From an uncultured Lachnospiraceae bacterium (GTDB taxonomy: Bacteria > Bacillota > Clostridia > Lachnospirales > Lachnospiraceae): a stretch of 64,000 bases of DNA. The notes under the pieces were generated by a model. That model was not told where the DNA came from, did no database searches, and saw nothing but the letters and a program-made list of their open reading frames with translations. Both the position numbers and the translations under genes were made by a program. The stretch lies in the NCBI GenBank assembly GCA_900544445.1, contig UQVK01000005.1, positions 24,122 to 88,121 of the forward strand, read 5' to 3'. Shown in pieces: positions 35,032-42,522 of this stretch (positions are counted from its first letter, which is position 1; each line of letters starts with the position of its first letter).

Positions 35032-35132
35032 GGCGTGAAACGACGGTCTGCGCCAAAGAATGGAATGGCTTACGCCATTTTTCGTTATGAGATGCCGTCT
35101 GACGGCGGCGGAAAAAGAAGAAGGGGAACATT
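35032..35132 (+). promoter_or_regulatory. Three-hairpin leader element, copy 4 (before frameshifted Gfo/Idh/MocA gene)
   Basis: H1 (35032-35054) has GGCG/CGCC ends and degenerate interior; H2 (from 35055) keeps AATGGC/GCCATT with altered outer pairs; H3 (35094-35106) is GCCGTC/GACGGC, where both sides of one pair changed relative to the other copies. A GAAGGGG RBS and the ATG at 35133 follow. The most diverged copy, in front of a gene that is itself broken. Confidence 0.65.
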
Positions 35133-36148
35133 ATGAAAAAATTCAGGGCTGCAGTGATCGGCTGCGGAAATATTTCGGTGATGCATCTGGACTCCATCAT
35201 CCATCTGGAGGGGCTTGAACTCGCGGCGGTGTGCGACGTCAAAGAGGAGCGGGCGGAGGCGGCTGCAGAAAAATACCATACGAAGGCTTACACAGATTAC
35301 CACAGACTTCTGGAGGAAGAGAAGCCGGATGCGGTGCATCTGTGCCTGCCCCATTATCTGCATACGCACCCGTGGCACAGGAGGCATTCCGGGCGGGCGT
35401 CCACGTGCTCAGCGAGAAACCCATGAGCATCCGGTATGAGGACGCAGAGGAGACGGTGCGGCTGGCGGAAAACTGCGGCCTTCAGTACGGCGTGATTTTT
35501 CAGTGCCGTTATAATACGCCTTCGCAGCTGGTGAAAAAGAGGATTGAGGACGGCAGGCTGGGGAGGGTGAAGTGCGCCAGAAGCACGCTGACCTGGTATC
35601 GGCCGGATGACTATTATGCGGGTTCGGACTGGAAGGGAACCTGGGATAAGGAAGGAGGAGGGGTGATCATTGATCAGGCCATCCATTCCCTGGATCTGGC
35701 GAACTGGTTCATTGACAGCGCGCCCGTTTCGGTACAGGCCTCCCTTCATAACCGGGGGCATAAGGGGATGGAGGTGGAGGATACCGGAGAAGGGATGATC
35801 CGGTATGAGAACGGCAGTACGCTTTTCTTTTATGCCATGAATAATTATCTGGTGGACGAGCCCATCGAGATTCGGCTGTTATGCGAAAATGGGACGGCAC
35901 GCCTGTCCTATGACGAGGCGGTGATCCATTATGTGGATCAGACGGTGGAAGCCGTGAAAAACCAGCCGCAGAAAATCGTTTCCTATACCGGGGGAAAGCC
36001 CTACTGGGGCAGCCAGCATGCGGTTCAGATCGACCAGTTCTACCGGGCGCTGGCCGGGGAGGAGAAGCTGGAGATCAGCGGAAAGGAAGCGCTGCGGATT
36101 CAGAAGATCATCTGTGAGATCTACAAAAATCCTGTGGAGAGAGGATAA
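35133..36148 (+). pseudogene. Gfo/Idh/MocA-family oxidoreductase, frameshifted
   Basis: Begins MKKFRAAVIGCGNISVMHLD with a good RBS and reads normally to PDAVHLCLPHYLHTH at about 35370, after which the frame runs out at 35426. The correct continuation, APVAQEAFRAGVHVLSEKPM, lies in another frame (open to 36148) and carries the EKP motif and the full C-terminal domain ending YKNPVERG. Loss of one base or gain of two (for example an extra CA near 35365) at CATACGCACCCGTGG explains it. Combined length would be about 338 residues, normal for the family. It is followed after 5 bases by an AraC gene that is also broken. Confidence 0.85.
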
Positions 36149-36153
36149 CGGCC

Positions 36154-37005
36154 ATGCTGGATGCGTATAAGGAACTGACACCGGTAATCTATGGGGAAAA
36201 TGCGGTGAAGCATCTGTATTCGGAGCGGCGGACGCCGGGAGAGCTGTGCTTTGCGATGCACTGACATGACCGGATGGAGCTTCTTTACGTTCTGAGCGGA
36301 AGCCTGGAGCTGCATGCGCAGGAGGGAAAATATACGGTGCCGGCAGGTCAGACCGCCGTAGCCGCGCCCCGCCAGCTTCACGGGGGCTTTGCGGGAAGAG
36401 AAGGCGTGGTATATCATGTGTTCATGTTTGATGTGGAAAAATTCTGCAACGCAACGATTGCGGCGCAGAAATACCTGGTTCCCATCTGTGAAGGCAAAAC
36501 CGGCTTTCAGCGGGTCATCGACGACGACGGGATGCGGGAGGCGGAGACCCGTCTTCTCGCCGCGCTTGAGGATCGGGAGAATCACCCGCTTCTGGTGATC
36601 GGCATCATTTATGAGCTTCTCGGCATTCTGTACCGTTTCCGAAATGAAGACATCCGCGGCCTGCTGAAGCAGAACCAGGCTTTTTCCGAGATTCTGAAAT
36701 ACGTGAACGACCGTTTCACCGGGAAGCTTTCTCCGAAAGAGGTCAGCGCCAGATTCGGCTATAATGAAACGTACTTCTGCCGTCGTTTCAAGGAGATCAC
36801 GGGCCTGACCTTTACCGGATATCTTCTGGCCCTGCGCATGGAATGCGCGCAGAAGCTTCTGACGGAGACGCAGGAGGAAATCGGCACCATCGCCTGGAAA
36901 TGCGGCTATGCGGACGTGAGCTATTTTTCCCACTGCTTTAAGAAGCAGTACGGCGTGAGCCCGATGGGATTCCGAAAGGGGAAGGATGCCGCATTTTTAC
37001 AATAA
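36154..37005 (+). pseudogene. AraC-family regulator interrupted by a TGA codon
   Basis: The frame opens at ATG 36154, runs ...GELCFAMH and meets TGA at 36262-36264 (codon 37), then continues in the same frame HDRMELLYVLSGSLELHAQE through a cupin-type domain to a complete AraC double helix-turn-helix (VSARFGYNETYFCRRFKEIT ... FKKQYGVSPMGFRKG). Family members usually have Trp between the two His (HWHD), so the change is TGG to TGA. Re-initiation at ATG 36274 could still yield a 243-residue protein lacking the first cupin strands. It directly follows the frameshifted oxidoreductase gene and was probably its regulator. Confidence 0.85.
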
Positions 37006-37112
37006 TATTAAGAAAATATGAAGTTGAAGAAATATGAAAAATTGCTCTTTTTTTTCCGCTGAAAATGTATTATGCTTAATAGGCTGCATGAGAAGAAAAT
37101 ACAAAAGAGATC

Positions 37113-38549
37113 ATGCGGGAAAGTAGAGTGAGTGACGTGGCAGGTTTGGAATTGGGAAGATTAATCGGAGAAAATAGTCTGGTATTCAGCAGTCTGGAAT
37201 TCCTGTTTCGATTCCTGCCTGTTTTTTTGATTGCGTTTTATCTGACGCCTCCGAAGCATAGAAATATAACGCTGTTTATCGGAAGCATTCTGCTGTATGC
37301 CTGTGCGCAACCGCAGTTTGTGCTTCTGCTGCTCGCGGTGACCGCGCTGAATTATCTTGTCGGCCTGCGTATGGCAGAGGCGTCGCGGATTCGTCACCGC
37401 AGGAGAAGGCAGCTTGCCATGGGCAGGTGGATGCTTCTTGCGGGTGCGACAGATATCGGCATCCTCGCTTTTTTCAAGATCGGACAGGCGGCGACGGGAA
37501 ATCTGCTTCTGCCGCTGGGCCTCAGCTTTTACATCTTTAAGCTGGTTTCCTATCAGGCGGATGTTTTCCGCGGCAGGATAGAGGCGGAGCCCTCCTTCTG
37601 GAAGCTGGGTTCCTATATCTGCATGTTCCCTCAGATTACAAGCGGTCCGATCATGCGGTATGAGGACGCGCAGGAGGGCCTTGCGGGAGAACGGATCCGT
37701 CCGGAGCAGTTTGAAGAGGGACTGCGGCATCTCGTCCTTGGTCTGGCATCCAAGGTGCTGATTGCGGACCGGCTGGGTATTCTGTGGAATGACATTCAGA
37801 CCATCGGCTTTGAAAGTATTTCTACCCCGCTGGCATGGCTGGGCGCCTTTGCCTATTCCCTTCAGCTGTATTTTGACTTTGAAGGTTATTCCCTGATGGC
37901 GGCGGGAATCGGGATCATGCTCGGTTTCCCATACATTCAGAACTTCAATCAGCCCTACAGCGCGGTTTCCGTAAGCGATTTCTGGCGCCGGTGGCACATC
38001 ACGCTGGGCAGCTGGTTCCGGGATTATGTCTATATTCCGATGGGAGGAAACAGAAAGGGAACGAGACGGCTGATTCTCAACCTGGCCTTTGTATGGCTGC
38101 TCACCGGAATCTGGCATGGAAACGGTCTGAATTTCATCCTCTGGGGGCTTGTTCTGGGCGGGCTGATCATTCTGGAAAAGCTGACCTATGGAAAATGGCT
38201 GCAAAAAACACAAGTGCTTTCTCATGTCTATGTGATCGCGGTCATTCCGCTCACCTGGATGATTTTTGCCATCACGGATCTGGGAGAGCTGGGCGTTTAT
38301 TTCGCCAGACTGTTTCCGTTTTTCGGAGTCGGCCAGACGCTGAATCAGGGAGATATCGGAAAATATCTGTCCATGTACTGGCCGTATCTGCTGGCGGGCG
38401 TGCTTTGCTGCATTCCGGCGCTGTCCCGCTTTTATGAAAAATGGAAAATGAAATGGTTTGTTACAGTCCTGCTGGCCCTTCTGTTCTGGATGGCGGTATA
38501 CCGGCTTTCCATTTCGGCCGGGAATCCGTTTTTATATTTCAGCTTTTAG
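37113..38549 (+). CDS. MBOAT-family O-acyltransferase (AlgI/DltB-like)
   Basis: A multi-spanning membrane enzyme that moves acyl groups, usually acetyl, onto extracellular polysaccharide. The MBOAT block is clear: SVSDFWRRWHITLGSWFRDY then VYIPMGGNRKG and LLTGIWHGNGLNFILWG, including the catalytic His in IWHG. The start is uncertain. ATG 37113 has a poor RBS and gives an atypical hydrophilic leader, while homologues begin MVFSSLEFLFRFLP; a CTG at 37179 in this position has GGAG 8 bases upstream, and TTG codons at 37146 and 37152 are other choices. The SGNH hydrolase gene follows after 21 bases; such pairs commonly cooperate in O-acetylation of surface glycans. Confidence 0.92.
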   Translation: MRESRVSDVAGLELGRLIGENSLVFSSLEFLFRFLPVFLIAFYLTPPKHRNITLFIGSILLYACAQPQFVLLLLAVTALNYLVGLRMAEASRIRHRRRRQLAMGRWMLLAGATDIGILAFFKIGQAATGNLLLPLGLSFYIFKLVSYQADVFRGRIEAEPSFWKLGSYICMFPQITSGPIMRYEDAQEGLAGERIRPEQFEEGLRHLVLGLASKVLIADRLGILWNDIQTIGFESISTPLAWLGAFAYSLQLYFDFEGYSLMAAGIGIMLGFPYIQNFNQPYSAVSVSDFWRRWHITLGSWFRDYVYIPMGGNRKGTRRLILNLAFVWLLTGIWHGNGLNFILWGLVLGGLIILEKLTYGKWLQKTQVLSHVYVIAVIPLTWMIFAITDLGELGVYFARLFPFFGVGQTLNQGDIGKYLSMYWPYLLAGVLCCIPALSRFYEKWKMKWFVTVLLALLFWMAVYRLSISAGNPFLYFSF

Positions 38550-38570
38550 GCGGCAGGCGGGGAGGCCAAT

Positions 38571-39881
38571 ATGAAAAAATGGAAGCAGTATTCCCTGTTT
38601 CTCCTTCTGCTTGTCAGCGGATTTTTACTGACGGGCGCAGGGGCTGCGGGAGAACATACAATCTATGCGGATTATTCCAGGCAGAATGGATGGATGACAC
38701 CGGCGCTTTCTCTGGTGTTTCAGGGCTTAAAGGACGGAATCGGGCCGTGGGAGCTCCTTTCCGGCCCGGTGCAGACCGCAGCGGAACCGGAAACGGAGGG
38801 GCAGGAATCCGGGGCTGGCTCTGGTGAGGAAGAAACGGATGCAGGAAATGGCTCAGGCGGGGAAGAGACAGACAGCGCCACAGCCGGAAACGATGTTTCC
38901 GGAAATGCCGTATCGGAAAACGCGGTTTCAGGAAACGAGGTTTCCGGAAATTCCGTATCTGAAAACAGCCCTTCAGGAGACAGCGGTATTTCCGGCCAGA
39001 CGCCGGAAAATGGAGAGGGACAGAATCCGGATTTCCCGGATCCGGCCTTCACTACTGCAGACGGCAGCCAATATGATCAGTTTGGCCAGTTAATCGAGTC
39101 CGGCCAGGAGAATACGGCGGTGTCGAATGGGATGCCGGAAGAAATAACAGAAACCACGCCGGTGGAAACGAGTCAGGCACAGACGGAGGAGGAAAGCGAA
39201 CAGCAGAGCGAATCCTCTCAGTCAGATGGCGCGCAGCCCGAAAACGGGCAGTCCGAAAACGGCCAGCAGACAGGTTCGTTTACTCAGGTGCCGGAGAGCT
39301 ATTTCGACGATGCGCTGTTCATCGGAGATTCCCGGACGGTGGGACTTGACGAATACGGAGGCTTTCAGGAGAGCACGACCTTCTTTGCGAAGACTTCGCT
39401 CACGATCTATGATCTGTTCGAGGAGCCGGAAAAATTCGCCCAGCTCGCGGACGGGACGAAGGCCACGCTGGAGGAAGCGCTGACGGAAAGAAAGTTTGGA
39501 AAGATCTATATCATGCTCGGAATCAACGAGCTGGGACGGGGCACCACGGAGAGCTTTTTCAACGTTTATGCGGACGCGGTGAACCGGATCCGCATGTTGC
39601 AGCCGGACGCGGTGATCTTCATTCAGGGAATCATGCGCGTGGGAGAGGAAAAGAATAATACGGATGCGATATTCAACAACACGAATATCAACGGCCGTAA
39701 CCAGGCGATTTCTCTGATGGCGGACAACCGGACCATATTTTATCTGGAGGTCAACGACGCGGTCTGCGATGAAAACGGGAACCTGATTTCCGATTATACC
39801 TTTGATCAGATCCATCTGAAGGCCAAATATTACCAGCTTTGGAAGGACTATCTGTTCGCTCATGGAATTGTGAGAAATTAG
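38571..39881 (+). CDS. Secreted SGNH/GDSL-type hydrolase with VSGN-repeat linker
   Basis: A 436-residue extracytoplasmic protein: N-terminal hydrophobic signal or anchor (LFLLLLVSGFLLTGAGAAG), a short domain, then a long low-complexity acidic/Ser-rich linker (about residues 65-240) including the pentapeptide repeats VSGNA-VSENA-VSGNE-VSGNS-VSENS, then the catalytic domain with the block DDALFIGDSRTVGLDEYGG (nucleophile Ser in GDS), MLGINELGRG and a C-terminal DQIHLKAKYYQLW with the Asp-x-x-His pair. Together with the MBOAT protein it likely completes or edits O-acetyl groups on an exported glycan. The MBOAT-SGNH pairing is well known; the exact substrate is unknown. Confidence 0.88.
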   Translation: MKKWKQYSLFLLLLVSGFLLTGAGAAGEHTIYADYSRQNGWMTPALSLVFQGLKDGIGPWELLSGPVQTAAEPETEGQESGAGSGEEETDAGNGSGGEETDSATAGNDVSGNAVSENAVSGNEVSGNSVSENSPSGDSGISGQTPENGEGQNPDFPDPAFTTADGSQYDQFGQLIESGQENTAVSNGMPEEITETTPVETSQAQTEEESEQQSESSQSDGAQPENGQSENGQQTGSFTQVPESYFDDALFIGDSRTVGLDEYGGFQESTTFFAKTSLTIYDLFEEPEKFAQLADGTKATLEEALTERKFGKIYIMLGINELGRGTTESFFNVYADAVNRIRMLQPDAVIFIQGIMRVGEEKNNTDAIFNNTNINGRNQAISLMADNRTIFYLEVNDAVCDENGNLISDYTFDQIHLKAKYYQLWKDYLFAHGIVRN

Positions 39882-39904
39882 CGGAAAAACTGCGATGTTT
39901 TTTG

Positions 39905-39933
39905 TTGACAAACAGAATCGGGTTATGTATAAT
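39905..39933 (+). promoter_or_regulatory. Consensus sigma-A promoter of DUF177-rpmF
   Basis: TTGACA at 39905-39910 and TATAAT at 39928-39933, 17-base spacer: a perfect match to the vegetative consensus, with the start codon of the DUF177 gene 27 bases beyond. Confidence 0.93.
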
Positions 39934-39960
39934 TAACAAAGTGCGAATTGGGAGTTTGCT

Positions 39961-40485
39961 ATGCTGATTAATCTGACGGATGTCTTTACAGAAGAAGGAA
40001 AATCTGTTGCCAGAGAGGTTCCGCTGGAATTGACGGGAGTTGATTTTCAGGGAGAACATTTCAGAATTCTGGACAAGAGCCCGGTGAAGCTTACGCTTTC
40101 TCATTCCGGTGCCGGAAAGGCTCTGGTGGAGGCCGATGCTGATGTGAGCGTTGCCATGAAATGCGACAGATGCCTGAAGGACGTGACGAAGAAGTTTGAA
40201 CTGCATATTTCTACGGAAGTTTTCTCCCCTGAAAAGGCGGATGCAGACGAAGCGGAAGAGCAGAGCGGCTTTATGGAAGGTTATCAGCTGAATGTGGACA
40301 GCCTGATCAGCAATGAAATCTTTACCTGCTGGCCTTTAAAGGTTCTGTGCAGAGAGGACTGCAAGGGACTGTGCAGGGTCTGCGGGAAAGATCTAAACGA
40401 AGGGGAGTGCGGCTGCGATACCTTCGTTCCAGACCCCAGAATGGCGGCAATCATGGATATATTTCGTGAGAACAAGGAGGTGTAA
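39961..40485 (+). CDS. DUF177 (YceD-family) protein
   Basis: A 174-residue protein of the YceD/DUF177 family, nearly always encoded upstream of rpmF; in several bacteria it is implicated in 23S rRNA accumulation or ribosome assembly. The family's Cys pairs are present: MKCDRCLKDV near residue 63 and CREDCKGLCRVCGKDLNEGE near the C-terminus, which may bind metal. It has a strong promoter, a GGGAG Shine-Dalgarno site, and ends 3 bases before rpmF. Confidence 0.93.
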   Translation: MLINLTDVFTEEGKSVAREVPLELTGVDFQGEHFRILDKSPVKLTLSHSGAGKALVEADADVSVAMKCDRCLKDVTKKFELHISTEVFSPEKADADEAEEQSGFMEGYQLNVDSLISNEIFTCWPLKVLCREDCKGLCRVCGKDLNEGECGCDTFVPDPRMAAIMDIFRENKEV

Positions 40486-40488
40486 GTA

Positions 40489-40671
40489 ATGTCTATCTGC
40501 CCTAAGAATAAATCTTCCAAATCCAGAAGAGACAAGAGAAGAGCGAACTGGAAAATGAGCGCTCCGACCCTGGTAAAGTGCAGCAAGTGCGGCGCGCTGA
40601 TGATGCCTCACAGAGTCTGCAAGGCCTGCGGCTCTTACAACAAGAGAGAGATCATCAATACCGAGGCTTAA
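40489..40671 (+). CDS. rpmF: Ribosomal protein bL32
   Basis: A 60-residue large-subunit protein with the family start SICPKNKSSKSRRDKRRANW and two CxxC zinc-ribbon pairs (CSKCGALMMPHRVCKACG), so this is the zinc-binding form. AGGAGG lies in the end of the DUF177 gene. A terminator follows at once. In many relatives plsX comes next; here two unrelated genes intervene. Confidence 0.97.
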   Translation: MSICPKNKSSKSRRDKRRANWKMSAPTLVKCSKCGALMMPHRVCKACGSYNKREIINTEA

Positions 40672-40696
40672 GTTTTACGAATATGTATGAAAATGA

Positions 40697-40726
40697 GGAG
40701 AAAACCGGATGGTTTTCTCCTTTTTT
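40697..40726 (+). terminator. Terminator after rpmF
   Basis: GGAGAAAACC/GGTTTTCTCC stem with a GGAT loop and six Ts, beginning 25 bases after the rpmF stop codon. Confidence 0.93.
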
Positions 40727-40856
40727 ATTTATACCGTTTATTTTGCCAGAAAAGAGAGAATGATAGAGAACTCTAACCAAATGGGCATTTTGTTGTAAAA
40801 TAAATCCGGAAATGTAACGGATATGTAAAATGTATTTAAAAACATTAATACATGTA

Positions 40857-40886
40857 TTGAAATAACATAAATTCAGGTGCTATACT
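40857..40886 (+). promoter_or_regulatory. Candidate promoter of the secreted phosphoesterase gene
   Basis: TTGAAA at 40857-40862 and TATACT at 40881-40886 with an 18-base spacer, in an AT-rich stretch. A TTCCGGGCCCGGAA palindrome follows near 40911-40925, in the 5' untranslated region. Confidence 0.7.
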
Positions 40887-40963
40887 CCTTTTCGTAAGCA
40901 GAAGAGAGAGCTTCCGGGCCCGGAAACTTCCCTGTTATTTTACGAAAAAAGAGGTTAATGGAA

Positions 40964-42520
40964 ATGAAAAAGAAACTGGTAGCAGGATTATTGGCATTTG
41001 CTCTTGTAGCGACAGCCGGAATCTCTGCCATTGCGGCAACGGTGCATTACAATGACAGCTCCGTTACGGGAACGAGCGCGGCATGGCAGGCATGGACGGC
41101 AAACTGGGAGACCCTTGCAAACGATTATACGCAGGTATCCATCGCTCCCGGCGAGGACGAGACAGAGATCAATCTGGCATGGTACAGCCTGAAGAATGGA
41201 GAGTCCACTCCGGTGGTTCATTTCGGAACCAGCGAGGACAATATGAAGACCTTCACCGGAGTTGCCGGAGATGTGGATCCGTCTCTCACGAACAACGTAC
41301 AGTATGAGTTCAACCGCGTAAAGGTGACTGGCCTGCGCCCTGGTACCACGTATTATTATACGGTGGAAAAGAACGGTGTGGAAACGGAGCCTGAGGTTTT
41401 CTATGCGAGAGAAACCGATGAGACGAAGATCCTGTACGTGGGTGATCCGCAGATTGGAGCCTCCAAGGGACAGCCTCAGAACGGAGAGGCTCTGACGGAA
41501 GAAGCGGGTGCTGCGAATACGGCTGCGAGAAACGACGGCTTCGCATGGAACCGCACGCTGGAGACGGCTTTTGCACAGACTCCTGACATCAACTTCGTGA
41601 TTTCCGCAGGCGACCAGGTGAACAACACCGGAAAGCCGAAGGAAGAGGAGTATGCGGCTTATCTGTTCCCGAAGGCATTAAAGACCGTTCCGGTTGCAAC
41701 CACCATCGGAAACCATGATTCCCTGAATGCGGATTATGCCTATCATTTTTATAATCCCAATCCCACCGACAACGGCCTGACCGAGGCGGGCGGAGATTAT
41801 TACTACTCCTACGGCGATGGCCTGTTCATCGTTCTGAACACCAACAACTACAACGTTGCCGAGCATGCCGAAACGATTCAGGAAGCAGTCGCATCCGATC
41901 CTTCCGCCACCTGGAGAGTGGTGACCATCCATCAGGATATCTATGGTTCCGGACTGGATCACTCCGACACGGACGGTATGATCTTAAGAACCCAGCTGAC
42001 TCCTGTGTTTGACAGCTATGATATCGATGTGGTTCTGCAGGGACATGACCATACCTACAGCAGAACGAAGATGCTTTATGGCGACGGTCAGGTGCATTCC
42101 GGCTATGAGTTCCGCTTAAATGAAGACGGAAGCGATTACGACTGGGATCACGCCTACAATGTGGCGAGCGGCGAGAGCATCCCGCTGGCTCCCGAAGAGG
42201 GAGATGAGGCAGGAGCTGCGGCTCTGGCGGCGTTCCAGGCTGACAACAACTGCTACACGATCGAGAACACCACGGGCAACACCGTTGTGGATCCTCAGGG
42301 CATCCTGTATATGACGGCAAACTCCGCATCCGGTTCCAAGTACTACGAGCTGATCGGCACGCAGCAGGATTATGTTGCAAACCGCAGCCAGAACTGGCTT
42401 CCCAGCTACTCCATCATCACGATGACCGATGACACGTTCCAGATTGACACCTATCAGATTCTGAACGACGGCACGACTGAGAAGATCGACGATACCTTTA
42501 CGATCATCAAGACGAAGTAA
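40964..42520 (+). CDS. Secreted purple-acid-phosphatase-like metallophosphoesterase
   Basis: A 518-residue exported enzyme. The signal peptide MKKKLVAGLLAFALVATAGI ends near AIAA; an N-terminal fibronectin-like domain (Pur_ac_phosph_N type, with LRPGTTYYYTVE) is followed by a calcineurin-like metallophosphoesterase domain with VGDPQIG, SAGDQVNNTG, TIGNHD and a terminal LQGHDHTYSR, which supply the two-metal site. No sortase motif or membrane anchor is visible. I start at 40964 because AGAGG is well placed for it; ATG 40958 is too close. It has its own promoter, and lies between rpmF and plsX with the YibE/F gene, an unusual location. Confidence 0.9.
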   Translation: MKKKLVAGLLAFALVATAGISAIAATVHYNDSSVTGTSAAWQAWTANWETLANDYTQVSIAPGEDETEINLAWYSLKNGESTPVVHFGTSEDNMKTFTGVAGDVDPSLTNNVQYEFNRVKVTGLRPGTTYYYTVEKNGVETEPEVFYARETDETKILYVGDPQIGASKGQPQNGEALTEEAGAANTAARNDGFAWNRTLETAFAQTPDINFVISAGDQVNNTGKPKEEEYAAYLFPKALKTVPVATTIGNHDSLNADYAYHFYNPNPTDNGLTEAGGDYYYSYGDGLFIVLNTNNYNVAEHAETIQEAVASDPSATWRVVTIHQDIYGSGLDHSDTDGMILRTQLTPVFDSYDIDVVLQGHDHTYSRTKMLYGDGQVHSGYEFRLNEDGSDYDWDHAYNVASGESIPLAPEEGDEAGAAALAAFQADNNCYTIENTTGNTVVDPQGILYMTANSASGSKYYELIGTQQDYVANRSQNWLPSYSIITMTDDTFQIDTYQILNDGTTEKIDDTFTIIKTK

Positions 42521-42522
42521 TC

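Noticed and set aside
35350..35430. Programmed ribosomal frameshift in the Gfo/Idh/MocA gene
   Set aside because: There is no slippery heptamer or stimulatory structure at the junction, and the family is normally made from one frame.
36262..36264. Selenocysteine or programmed read-through at the in-frame TGA of the AraC gene
   Set aside because: The position is a conserved Trp in a regulator, not a redox site, and I see no selenocysteine-type stem-loop after it. A nonsense mutation is simpler.
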